Below are positions 24,742 to 36,210 of a DNA stretch of 64,000 nt, in pieces. This DNA comes from Zygnema cylindricum. Its lineage: Eukaryota; Streptophyta; Zygnematophyceae; Zygnematales; Zygnemataceae. The DNA is taken from positions 83,209-147,208 of the forward strand of contig JBBHKE010002172.1 in assembly GCA_037447655.1 (NCBI GenBank), read 5' to 3'. The notes beneath the pieces are model-generated. The model saw nothing but the letters and a program-made list of their open reading frames with translations. It ran no database searches and was not told the DNA's origin. The translations under genes were made by a program, and so were the position numbers. The stretch's first letter is position 1. Every line of letters begins with the position of its first letter.

Positions 24742-26287
24742 TTAGGGTAAAGTTCCATCAGGCGAAAAGTGGCGTAGTTTACAGAAATCTGCGACCCTCC
24801 GTACCAAATCGTACCGCCTACTTTGTCTTTATGCGAAAAACTACATTACAAAGAATCTTGCCGATACTCTCCGAAGGTCTTGGAGGTAATAATGATCGTC
24901 GGATGTTCATCTGCGAGGAGTTGGCTTCATTTTTCTCTATAAGGGTGTGTCTCCATGTATCTAAGTAAGGGTTTTTTTCTGTCGTTCTCCTCTAAAACTT
25001 AGCGCCGTACTGCCTAAGTTCCGACCGTACGAAGAAATAGCAAATTTGTAGAGTACAATTTGCGTCATCCTCGATCTTAGGATGTACGAAAATCTGTCGT
25101 CTTGTGTTTTTCGACCCACTTCAACGACAAAAAACGTCATCTTCAACCTTATGTTTAAAACACGTGCGCGATGTGTTTTAAGATTATGGATTTTCTATAA
25201 ACAAATAGGAACATATATTCGCACGTGCCGTAAATTTCCAAACAATTTCATGCGACGTCGAAATGTACACGATTCGCTATGTTTTGTCCGTTTTTATTTA
25301 ATACGACAAAGAGAAGTACACAGTTTGTTTTGTTTTGTCTGTTTCCATCCGGTACGGATTTTTTTTTTGCAGGGGTCTCAAGGTTCCGATGCCATTTCAC
25401 GTCTACCCGACAATAGACGCAAAGGCAAAGCGTATCTCCTTCAACCGTCAAACGGCACAGGCTGGAGGGCGGTAGGTGTACAATGTCATGAAAAGTCACG
25501 CGACGTCACAAGCAGTTACGGAAAATAACGTGTGTCATCACAGATTGTAGACGGTGACAGCCGTCACGGGCATTGTCAGCGTATACAATCGTCACACCCT
25601 TAAGTAACAATTTCGGTTTTACACATAGAGACACTTGAAATCCGGGTCCGCCGGATCTGCGCTAAAAAACAAAGTAATTCCTCTAAGTTACAAGTACATG
25701 GAGACACACCCTAACTGATACAGAAGAAAAAAAAATCGTGACACGCTGGACGACTAAGCTACGTGTCATGATGTAAAACCAACGAAAAATCTAAAGATTT
25801 GCACATGACACCGCGGTTTCCAATATACAACCGAAAAAAAAAACGAAATTTCGTAACATTCCCTCGTCACGCTATTTTCGGGAAGTTTTGTTCGTCACAC
25901 TATTTCTCTATAAAGGACTTTCGTTATGTTCGAAAACTGAAACCCTAAAAAATGAGTTGGCGTACAGACTGCGTCTTCAAAATGTATAAAAGTTTTGTCG
26001 TATGTTTCCTTCTTACGCAGGTACATGGTACGCAAGTCAAGATTTGAAGTTAAGTTTGTCGGTGCTAAAAATCTGAAAGATATTCAATATCGGATCGTAG
26101 CTTGCGTGACGCCAATCAATTTAGAACACGTGGCTTACAGACTAATATCGGATCGTAGCTTGAGTGACGCCAATCAATTTAGAACACGTGGCTTACAGAC
26201 TATAAGTGATGGAACTTCGACTCAATCGACCCGGTCTGTAGAGTTTGCCGTACAATTACAGAAATGTCTGATGGAACTTCACCGTTA
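24742..26287. mobile_element. Inverted-repeat element, interrupted by another
   Basis: Ends are AGGGTAAAGTTCCATCAGGC on the left and the inverse GTCTGATGGAACTTCACCGT on the right (about 26267-26287), followed inside by AAAAGTGGCGTAGTTTACAG. This is the family terminus also seen at 13539. A second element (24940-25713) is nested in it. Around 26090-26200 a tandem duplication of about 58 bp (TATCGGATCGTAGCTTG...) is visible. No transposase. Confidence 0.7.
24940..25713. mobile_element. Nested inverted-repeat element with GGGTGTGTCTCCATG ends
   Basis: Bounded by AAGGGTGTGTCTCCATGTAT and the inverse ACATGGAGACACACCCTAA, about 770 bp. The element sits within a TTTTTCTCTA...TGATACAGAAG segment of the outer element that is continuous in related blocks (about 5485). 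A relative with a diverged end (AAGGGTACGGTCCCATGTG) begins near 4536. Confidence 0.7.
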
Positions 26288-27418
26288 TATGAAATACGCC
26301 AAATACAGATAGCAAATAACGATTGCCGTTATGTACCTTATTGACCGATAATCGATTTATGTCTCCGTCCATACGTACGGTTTTGAATCCCGTACCATAA
26401 TTTCCTTATCCCAACGTAGAATATTTTTCAGAAATCTCCTCCCAGGGGCATATCGGATATCAGAAACTACAGTACAGTACAGTACAGTACTATACTGTAC
26501 TGTACCGTACAGTACCGGTTATAAATGGATATATATCGTAATTTGTTGGCGATAACTACCAATAACGATAAATCGTAGTGTATCGGCCCTTTATCGATAA
26601 ACTGATATTGATCTACTGATTTTTGGAATTATCGCCGGTAGGAAATATACCGATCACAACACTGAAAAATATGATATCTCGATATGTTATGAACCAATAT
26701 GAACCAATGAACAATGACCATACACAAATTTACAGCGCATCGGTTTGGAAAACAAATTGGAGAGAAGCATCAATTGAATTCGGACTATGAAGGTTTGTTC
26801 AGTGGAAACGCAAGAGAGATATCTCGAACTTTATTGCATAATTTGGTAAGTTTTTTTTCCACAAGCTGTGTACTTTGGTTTTGTTTTTTCAAAGCTTAAT
26901 GAGTCATGTTTCTGAATATTCCATTTCCAAACTAAATATTTTGAAACGCTGTTTGTAAGCACAGTGTTGCAATCACTTTAAATGTCACGAAGGGCGTAAT
27001 TTTCCTTCATAAATTTCCTTATCTCTGCCTGTTCGACATCAGGTTTGTAGTGACTAAAGTCAAGTGTACAGCATCGTCCAATACTGGAACATGGTGATGA
27101 TAGGAAAAACATATTTCTCAAAAATTCAGTGTACGAGGGAAGACGACTTTGACACTGTGGTCCACTTGCCCCTACCTTTTTCTTACTTGAATCGCATTAT
27201 ATTCCTATGATGTTCATTTTCTCACACAGTATCCTGATCATGTTTGCGCAGTCCTACCGATTTGGGCCGTGTACCTCAGAATTTTTTTGATGTGCCTATT
27301 TGACTACCTTTGTGCCTGCCAAACTGTAGGCCCGCAATACGGATAGACAGCTGCATTACCAGATTGTCGTTTTCTCAGCAAGGTGGGACAAAGGAAAAGT
27401 TTAAATAGCTTTGCATTG
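26288..27418. other. Diverged MITE, palindrome, upstream of Myb gene
   Basis: 26290-26665 is related to the element at 3928-4358 (CGATAA/TATCG words, closing GATCACAACACTG). 26467-26515 is a palindromic run of CAGTA units. 26700-27418 is the presumed upstream region of the Myb gene; a TTTTCTCAG acceptor-like site near 27380 could join an unseen upstream exon. Confidence 0.4.
26467..26515. repeat. CAGTA/TACTG palindromic microsatellite
   Basis: About four CAGTA units on the left run into TATACTGTACTGTACCGTACAGTA on the right, making a near-perfect hairpin of about 40 bp. Likely a slippage or cruciform hotspot. Confidence 0.8.
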
Positions 27419-28621
27419 ATGTCAGAGGGACGTGGGAAAAGGAAAGCTGCGACTAGAGAGGAAAAGCCGCAGCTGGATGCCTTCCGTCATGCTAAAAAGG
27501 CAGTAACTACACGGGAAACAGCCAAGAAAAGGGATTCAAGGAAGGATCGCGAGGCAGTTGCAAAAACTGCGAGACATTCACCAAAGTCTGTGAAGAAGAA
27601 TGCCGAGATGGAAGGCAAGGCAACGTCACGCAGCAATTGGACTCCAGAGGAAGACGAAATTCTGAAGAAGTTTGTGAAGAAACATGGCAAGGTTTGGCAG
27701 CTGGTGAAGCAGCTACAACTACTTGATCGCAGCACAGCTAGTTGCCGAACCCGCTGGAAGGAAGTTCTGGATCCATCGAGAAATAGAAAGCCATTCAGCA
27801 GGCTGGAGGACGCCATGCTCTGCCGGCTCATTGCAGAACGTGGCCACTGCTGGAAGGAATTTGCAACTCTCTTTGAAGGTCGGACGCCGATGCAGCTTCG
27901 AGGAAGGGCTCAAGTATTGGAACGGCGCGTTGGAAAGAGAACGTCAGGAGGTAGTGATGGAGGACTGTTTCTGCCTGAAAAGAAAACTGGAAACTCGAGC
28001 AATGGCCTTGGTAAGAGCGAGGTAGGAGAGGAAGGTGTCAAACCCATGGAGGAAGACATAAAACCTGTGGTAGAAGGCCGTTCTGCAGAGTTAGCCTGTC
28101 CAAGTGACACACACATGGATCTTGACACTGTTGGTACACAGGAGGATTTACTGAATATTTCTTTGAACCTGAACAAGGATGGCCAATCTGACGCAGATGG
28201 TGAGAATCAAGTGAGTGAGAAGGAACCGCAGTTGATGGAGTTTGGGAAGAATATTGCAAAACATGGAAATGCAGGCATGAGTGCTGTATTAGAGAGGAGC
28301 AAAACTGACGGCCATGTCGAAAACGAGTTACAAGTAGTGGTAAGTTCCCAAATGGAAGATCACAAAAACAGTTCTGCTCTCAACAGTGTTACGGCAAAAA
28401 ATTGGAGCGACGAGGAGGTGGAAAAAGCTCGCAAGATATGGGAGCAAGAGGCTGTAGAGAAAGCTGTTGCAGATACAGAAGCAAAATGGCATGCCAAATT
28501 GGCAGCTGCTAGCCAAGCTTGGGATTGCGAAAAACATCTTCTCATGGAAGCAGTGAACGAGTTAAAGGGAAAGCTTCTGTTGTTTGAAAAAGATGCTTTG
28601 AAAGTAGAGGCGGATTGTTAG
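27419..28621 (+). CDS. Two-repeat Myb/SANT-like DNA-binding protein
   Basis: A single long exon from ATG 27419 to TAG 28621 gives 400 residues; an in-frame GTG at 27383 or an upstream exon could extend it. Residues 1-70 are very basic (KRKAATREEK..KKRDSRKDRE), likely a nuclear localisation region. Repeat 1 (about 74-118) has WTPEEDEIL, with Trp at 74, 93 and 113 in the classical Myb spacing and SCRTRWKEVLDP as recognition helix. Repeat 2 (about 126-168) has Phe for the first Trp, W145, and lacks the third. The middle (about 170-330) is acidic and low in complexity. The C terminus (about 340-400) is predicted helical or coiled coil (EEVEKARKIWEQEAVEKAV). The family acts as nuclear transcription or chromatin factors. 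The repeats look unlike the plant R2R3 core, so target and pathway are unknown. Confidence 0.85.
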   Translation: MSEGRGKRKAATREEKPQLDAFRHAKKAVTTRETAKKRDSRKDREAVAKTARHSPKSVKKNAEMEGKATSRSNWTPEEDEILKKFVKKHGKVWQLVKQLQLLDRSTASCRTRWKEVLDPSRNRKPFSRLEDAMLCRLIAERGHCWKEFATLFEGRTPMQLRGRAQVLERRVGKRTSGGSDGGLFLPEKKTGNSSNGLGKSEVGEEGVKPMEEDIKPVVEGRSAELACPSDTHMDLDTVGTQEDLLNISLNLNKDGQSDADGENQVSEKEPQLMEFGKNIAKHGNAGMSAVLERSKTDGHVENELQVVVSSQMEDHKNSSALNSVTAKNWSDEEVEKARKIWEQEAVEKAVADTEAKWHAKLAAASQAWDCEKHLLMEAVNELKGKLLLFEKDALKVEADC

Positions 28622-31127
28622 AGATGGTATTGGCCACTTCACTCCCATTTTGTGAACTGATGGACTTAAAATTGAAACCGAAGAAACAAAAAACTTCGTT
28701 TACTTCATGCTGCCTGTTCCCAATTGGAGACATATTAGAGCGATAGCTGAGAGGCCCTGGCAAGTCTTGAAAGGAAGCCGGCTCATTTAGGCTAGTAGCG
28801 GCATTCTTACGGAAGTAGCTGAACGTTTGGTGTTGTACAAATCATCTTTATGAGGCTAGTTTCTTGAACGCGGTGAAGTGTGACGGTGATGTTGCAGAGA
28901 AAGGGTGAGAACAAGGAGGTACGGGAAAGTTTCTGATAGAAACCAATTAAAATAGGAAATTTAATAGATTGCACGTGGTCTTGCATTGTAACTTGTAGAT
29001 CATCAAGACAATGCTTGACATGAGTAACTATCCATGTAAGTTTTTTGATGTGAAGCGACGCTCGGATGGTCTGCATTAGTGATTAGAATTTTGGCTCCGC
29101 TGAGAGGATGCTTTGAGTCATTCCATACTTTCAAGTCTCAATAATTTGCAGGAGGCTGGGATCTTCCGTGTTTATTTGTTTCTTTCTTGCAGTAGTGAAG
29201 GAGCAGTCGCTATTGTGAGTACGAGCTGCACAAGTTGTGCCTGTTTTAAATAAGCATTAGATACACACACTGTGACTTGCGCTGTTTCTGTTTGATTGTA
29301 CCAATTTGTTGAGTTTAAAGAACTTCATCATCTGTAGGAGACTTTAAAAAGGGCTGGACTGTAGTTGGACTAGATTTTTGGGCTGCCCATGGGTTCAATA
29401 AGCTTGGTGTCAACTCGAGAATCTGCAAACAATGATGATTACCATAATGCAATGGTATTGATGATAACAACAGTACCATTGGGCGGACCTTGTTGCAAAG
29501 TTCAATGGAATATCATGTACCTACTTTCTACAGAAAGTACCTGTTTGGTAATCTATGAAATCATGTTGTAGACCTCTCCATTTGCGTTGCTATAACCGCC
29601 CAAAATCAATGAATGCGGGTATCTAAGTGACATGCGGATTCTTTTCTTCCATTTTTCATCTTCTATCTTTCGGGTTTGTTTCAGTATATTTGTCAATCAT
29701 GCCATGTGTGTGTAAAAGCTCAGAACATTACTTCACCTTGGTACTTTAATTCCCAGAGGAGACCAAAATTTTAAGACAACTAGAAAACTATTGTTACTTG
29801 CACATGTGTCTCTGGACATAGATGTATGTCCCAGACGTGGATTTTCTTTTATCGTTATGAAGTAATTATCTGTTTGGACAAGGAACTTTGGATATTATGG
29901 GCCATTTTGCCTCCTTTTTCCACAAAGAACTCAATAGACACATCACCTTTCTCCCAAAACAAACATAACATATTGGGGTTCATGATTTTTGTACTTACAA
30001 ATAATAAATATCATTTTCTTCTCGGCCTATTGTGCCTGTTTGCTGCAGATGACATTAAATTATGATCTCGAGATACTTTCCCAAAAAAAATATTTTATAC
30101 AGAGGCAAACATAACATTGACTTGGCATAAAGTCAAATGTACGCCGAGAATAGTCAAAGATTTTAAAAGCACGAAATTTGAAAGTTGTATTTGTATGGAC
30201 TGACGAAATTGAAGATTTGTAAAAACGTGTTAAATTCTCAGATCTGTACGTGCGTACTTTTTCACTGTTCGAATTGTGCCATTATGTTTTAAATGCAAAG
30301 TACTGTACCTTTCCGTGAAGGTCAATGGATGGCAAAAGGAGCGTCAAAGGATATCCTCGGACAAAGATTTTCACGTAGGTATCAATGGATTCGAAGCCAC
30401 CCTGTCAGAAAGCACATGGCCTTTACCAATTGTTAGGTTGTCATCCATCGTCTGCCGTGGATCATATATTTGTTTCATAGTTCAAAAGTAGGTGAAAGTA
30501 GGCCCATACAATATGCCTATTGTACGCATAACATACAATATGACCTTAAGACCCATATCGTATTCGGACCTATTCGGACCAATTAAAACATTCAGACCAA
30601 TTTTTTTATTTAAACCGTCAGATTTGGATGATCGCACGGTCGCTGATCAAAGAAGATGACATGAAAAGCCCATAACACAACTTACGATAAAGGCGCCGAC
30701 CAAAGGCCTACCATAATAACGCCTACTTTTGAACTATGATTTGTTTCCCCCAAATGTAACAATCGTGCACGTCCAGTGTGTGGCTAGTCTCCTCTTTGAA
30801 AACAGTCTAAGGACACTAGCCAGACATTGGATAGAATTAGCGTTTGCTTCGAAAACACCGGATTGGATGGTTGACGTCGTCGCCTGAAAATTTGGAGAAT
30901 CTTGTCGAATCTTTAGTAAACATGATTTAAAAAAAATAAGTACGACCTTGTACAAAAATACACATATTCTAGTAAAACAACCTCACTTTTCGCGTAGTGG
31001 GGTTCACCCTAAACATCCTGAAAAATCTTTAACAATTTTCAATATCGAAATACAAGCCTACGCGTTACAAGCAAAAGAAAGCACGAGCCTACGCGGCACA
31101 ATCGAAAGAAATCACGTAGGTGATGGG
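28622..31127. other. Intergenic; repeat fragments at right
   Basis: 28622-30100 shows no recognised gene or element. From about 30200 the GTACG-rich repeat character returns. 30320-30490 matches the family block seen at 9130-9250 and 32810-32950. 30950-31020 carries the terminal motif AACCTCACTTTTCGCGTAGTGG. Confidence 0.45.
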
Positions 31128-31129
31128 TA

Positions 31130-31712
31130 CAACGCCAATCGCTATTAGCGTAATGTATACTAATTCCGTCCCGCTTTATTTTTTTTCAAATTCTCAAATA
31201 GCATAACTTATTCTGTTTTTTTCTTTACGCCATTTGGGGGTTTTTTCCAAGTACCGTACAAAACGAAAGTACGTCGTCTTTTAAATAGTGTGGTGTACGG
31301 TCAATGTCAGACCGTACAAAATCGTACCTTTTAAAGTGAACAAGTATAATTAATGAGTTTTAGTAACCGCAGACCCATGAGAATACGCGCTATAAAAAGG
31401 GGATGGAATCGGGCTGTCAAATATCACGTTCGCACATATTCGTCCATCAACCACGTCTTGACTGTGTGAACCTACGATTTTTGTATGACTTGTCAGATTT
31501 TGTACAAGTACCTATATTAGTCTAAGCATGTTTGCGACCGACATTTTTTTTTTCAAAGACCCAAATTAGCATTGGTAAACAATTAGAATATATGTTTTTT
31601 TGAAAATTTTCCAATTCCTAATTAGCGTAAATCACTGTAATTATTCCTATACGCTAAAGAAACCTGTACGATATTAGCGATTGGCGGTGTACCATATTAG
31701 CGATTGGCGGTG
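31130..31712. mobile_element. TA-MITE, long form
   Basis: 583 bp flanked by TA (31128-31129 and 31713-31714). The left end CAACGCCAATCGCTATTAGC mirrors the right end ATATTAGCGATTGGCGGTG. The right end is duplicated in tandem: ATTAGCGATTGGCGGTGTA occurs twice (to about 31691 and again to 31714). The interior has TAAATAGTGTGGTGTACGGTCA and CAGACCGTACAAAAT, shared with the members at 58416, 59152 and 59935. Confidence 0.8.
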
Positions 31713-31714
31713 TA

Positions 31715-33050
31715 GTTTACTGGCACGACCGGGTGATTGGCAGTGTAGTTTACTGGCACGACCGGATGCCAGATTGGTTGAAATATTAATGCCAATGTGG
31801 AATAACGAGTTGCATATTTAAGATTTGTACGAACATATTAAAATGTAGAATCTATACGTGCGTATATCATTGTTCAAACAATGTTGTGTAATGTTTTTAA
31901 ACCCTTAGCCTGTCCGCGAAAGGTCAAACGGATGGCAAAAAACCGAGAAATGTTATCCTTCGGCAAACCCATTGTCTCGTGGCTTTTGGTGGATTTATAT
32001 CCAGCCTAGTCTGAAGGCACATGGCCTACATCACGTCATAAGGTTGTCATTGCTCGTCCATCGTGGAACGAAACTATTTTTTTGTCGAGAAAAAGTGCTT
32101 GTACGATTTTCGCTCCGCAAAAATGCTTACAAATGCGTACAGAATATGTATAGACTTGGACAACCGACGACAAAATTTTTTAGACATGGTTTGACTTATA
32201 AAAATCGACAACTAACAATTTTACCGGGGGAATGCCGATAGTCTAATGTTTAAGTTGATATCAGGGAACAAGTCAAACTGTGGCATAGAAACGTCAAAGT
32301 CAAGAGTAGGCTCAGGTTTGTCCCGCCTGTAATGAAAGTGGGGCTACAATTATTTAACATAAAAGTGCAACATAAAAGTACACTATATACGAAGTCGCGC
32401 TTGCGCAAAACTTTGCTCCTTATATGCCACTAACACTCTAATAAACGCGTCCACGCCTCAACGTTCAGCTTTTTCGTTTCTGCGCCTCAGTTACACCACA
32501 AACGGGTAAGGCCTATGATTCATTTGGTCGTTTTTTACGTTTACTGGAAGAGTGAAGTCCAAGCCTTTGTTCCATTGTGTCGGGTTAGAAATCATTTTTT
32601 TTTAACGTGGCACATTTTGGTTGGTACCACGTAGGAAACTATTACTATTCTACAAACCTATGAAGAATCTTTGACAGCAAAGTATGAACGTAATATTAGT
32701 ACCAATGGAGGTAAAAAGTGACTCGTACGAGGTATTAAACAAAATCTGTACGAGCGAACGAAACTTAAGATTTGTAAAATTGTACGAAAATGTCTGAATG
32801 GTTAATGGGTGGCAACAAGAGCGTTAAAGAACATCCTCCGTCAAATATTTTATCGCGGTTTTTGGTGGCCTCGCATCCATCCTAGCGGAAGCCACATGGC
32901 CTATGCGACGTGTAGCCACCTGATCGCGCGTTCATCGTGGATGTTTTTTCACTTTTCCATTAGGCACAATGTTATACGTTCAGGCTCTTAAAACTAACCT
33001 ATTGCAAGTCGAAACTGATCTCCTTCAAGTCACTTGTTGCAAACTGAAAA
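31715..33050. repeat. Dispersed repeats, target of the hAT element
   Basis: 31715-31770 has a short tandem copy of TAGTTTACTGGCACGACCGG. 31900-32240 and 32540-33050 are two members of the repeat also found at 8851-9545 (shared GGATGGCAAAA.., ATCCTTCGGCAAA.., CACATGGCCTA.. order). The second is cut by the hAT insertion at 33051-33058 and continues at 48956. Confidence 0.65.
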
Positions 33051-34931
33051 GTTTGACCCATAGTTCTTCAATTCGTACGATTTTTTCCCTTTTTACGATT
33101 TTTACGCATTATTTGTCGGTTTTATACATTTCATTAATATTAGTTTACAACTTACTGTACGGAAACTGAAAGAAAAATTGCACGGGATTTTTAAAAAAGA
33201 GACGTTGCACCGTGTGCCTGGGGTAAGTGAATTTCTCTAAGAACGTCCTCCTCTACATGGAAGACGTCATTAAAACTCCTTTACAAAGAAGCCGCCATTG
33301 CTGATGCCACAAAAGAGGCCACTAAAGCTGCCATTGAATTCGCTGTTGAAGCATTTACGAACCTCGCCACAAGCATTCACGCCTAGATCTCGAGGAATAA
33401 CTGACTATGTAGCTATGCAAATTCAAATTTTAGGCTCAAGCGACTAGGATTACAAACCACCTTCTTGGAAATGTGAAGAGTGCAAAGATTAGAGCTTGCA
33501 CTTTGTGTCCAGACAGGGTGAATGAGGAGTTTAGTGCATCTAAAACCGTTAAATAGGTTCATGGCTCACATAAATATGTAATATGCGACGTGGATGAACT
33601 CAACGGAAGTTTTCCATTGATCGAGAGTAACAAAGTAGAAGGTGTACGAACGAAAATACATTTTTTTTTTGCTAAACACAACAATAAGGAGGTAGATGTA
33701 GCATGGGCCACGACTTTCTTTGCCAATAGATTGTCGTTTCCACTATTGGATGACCCATATTTTGAGGCAACAATGAAGAAGACCGAAGATGTTGGGGGGT
33801 CTTACAAGTTACTTTACCGGAGTGCCATGAGAACTCATCTCATGTTAAAGACCAAGGCGATTGTAAATAAAGATGTGGCAAGTTACGTGGAAACAATTAA
33901 GGTCACCGGTGCCAAGATCACATCAGACGGGTGGCCAACAATTGATGACACGCCTCTCCTAACTATTCTCCTAAGTATTATAGTTGTCACCCCCAAAGGT
34001 GACATGTTCTTGACGGCAGAAGACACTATTGGACGAATCAAGGATGTCCAATACATTTGTAAGGTGTTGGAAAAAGGATTTCTTGCGGTAGGGGTCGAGC
34101 ATGTGGTGCAAATTGTAACAGATTTTGCCCTTGTGAAAAAGGTCGCAACCTCGTTGCTCATGAGAAGGCACCCTTCGATCACGTGATCGCCATGCTCTGC
34201 CCATATATTGGACTTGATGTAGGAGGTTTGGGGCAGGTTAACATTTATCTTAGTTGTCCGAGAGGCAAAATAGGTGTTGAAATTCATCACGAATCATGTC
34301 ATGATTGTAACCATGTTTAACAATAACTTTGCATTTTGACTTTTGAAACTTGGTGTGATTAGGTTTGCTACGAATTTTGTCATGCTTCAAAGGTTTTTAG
34401 AGGTGAAAGACAGTCTGGAGCGCTTAATGTTTGATGATAAATACAAGGAATGGATCGGCAACGCTATGTACAAGATCGAGGGAGCTAAGATTAAATGCCA
34501 CATTATGAGCCTGGAATTTTGGAAGAGAGAGCTAAGATTAAATGCCACATTATGAGCTTGAAATTTTGGAAGAGCCTGTGGTGCGGTTGATGAGGGAGTG
34601 TGAAAAAGTTGGCCCGAATGTAGGGAAGGTTTATCATGGTTTTTACATGATTTGACAGTTTTGTAGAAGTTATCTTGCGATAGAGGAGAAAAAATTTATG
34701 AAGGCATGCAAATTTTTGAGGAGGTGAAGGCAATTGGATGGCGAGGTGGGAGATGGCACATAACCCCAAATATGCGGCCGACTTTGTACTCGATCCGGAT
34801 TACCAAAGTGTTGCATATGGGCAACATTCAAATGCGACATTAATTGAAGGTTTCCAAATAATGCTTGAAGAGATGTTACCAAATGTGGAGGAGCGCGATG
34901 AGGCCCACGTTCAGTTGTGCAAATATAGAGG

Positions 34932-36022
34932 TGTAGAAATTGATGGTGTTTTTTTTAAGTATTTTCTAAGTCTAAATTAAAATACAGAAAGAAGCCGAGG
35001 CAGTCTATCTCTAACTTCTCTCTCCAACTCCCACACTTGACGCAGTCACTGGGAAGTTGGAGTGGAAGCTAGAGCCATGGCTACCAAGGCTATCCAGAGG
35101 TTTACGAGAAATAGATTAGTTTATTTGCCGATAAGTTTATTTACTAAAAGGGTAGATGTCGGAACCAAGATTTGATCCTGGTACCTGGGGAATGTTGGAT
35201 AGCTGGTAGCCGGTAGTCCTAAATGTTAAGTCTAAGACTAATAATATATGATATACGGTTTGATATTAATTTAAATATTATAACGTAGGATAATTCATTT
35301 AACTACAACTGTTTACGGGATACATAGATCCAGTTATGTAAAAGTACGGATTACGGTATGTATAAAAAACTAGTACCGCGCATTTATTTCTTTAAACGAA
35401 ACAAATACCGCGCATGTATTTATGACGGCTACGATTGAAATCTGCATTCAATCGGACAGCCGAGAAGAAAGCCGAGATCGCGGAAGAGAATCTCGGCGGT
35501 TTGTGGTCATCGCCACATCGGATGACACGTGTCAAAATTACGTTGGATCGCGGTATCCCCGGGGATTACAAGACTTAACCCGGATATGACATGTGTCGAC
35601 TTTTAGGCCATGTCGTATAGTTTCCGTACAAAAAGTACACCGGCACCTGTACTTTTGTGTACGGAAGTGTAATATGATTAGTTCCGTACATCAATAGATA
35701 GAGTTTGTGAGAGAGATAGGACTTAGAAAAAATTGGTAGATAAGACCCTCTCTACTAGAGAGCTTCTATACAAAGGTCAATTTTGACCCTCCATAACTTA
35801 CTGCTCAAGGGAGCAAATTCAAAGATTGTTTTTGCTATCGACTCAATGGAGTCTTGACTTCACAAGGGTGAAGGTGGTCAAAGTTTTTGTTTGCCAGGGT
35901 GGCAGAGTTTTTGTTTGCCAGGGTGGCAATTATTCTTGCTGAAACACAAAGGGGTCAGGGTTATCCTAGAGGCTTCTTTGAAGTTGTCCATTCTGAGGAC
36001 TTATAGAGGTCTCAAAGTTTCA
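34932..36022 (+). repeat. 5' LTR of copia A
   Basis: 1091 bp, starting TGTAGAAATTGATGG and ending GTCTCAAAGTTTCA. It is longer than the other copies (about 1036 bp), partly through a duplicated TTTTTGTTTGCCAGGGTGGC unit near 35895-35928. A tRNA-like segment with a GATCAAATC B-box is present on the minus strand (about 35162-35215). The ATG conserved 20 nt before the LTR end in other copies is ATA here. Confidence 0.88.
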
Positions 36023-36036
36023 AGTTAGGGCCCACC
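36023..36036 (+). other. Primer binding site of copia A (half-tRNA type)
   Basis: AGTTAGGGCCCACC lies directly after the LTR. Except for one missing T and one G-to-A change it is GGTTATGGGCCCACC, the complement of the anticodon arm of initiator tRNA-Met (known sequence around GGUGGGCCCAUAACC). It does not match the tRNA 3' end (TGGTATCAGAG) used by most plant copia elements. Confidence 0.7.
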
Positions 36037-36210
36037 CTCTAACGTACCCATCTTTAATGGAACTGGCTTCATATAATGGGAAAGTATGATGATAGGAGCT
36101 CTATGCGAGAAAAGGTTTTGGGGGATAGTGAGTGGAAGAGTGGGGCGTCCATCAAGTCTTGGAGTCCCTCCAGGGTTTGGAGGAAGCAAATTCACAAGGA
36201 AAGCAGATCC

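Noticed and set aside
27487-28545. Minus-strand open frames opposite the Myb gene
   Set aside because: They are shadows; the plus strand shows clear Myb repeats and consistent codon use.
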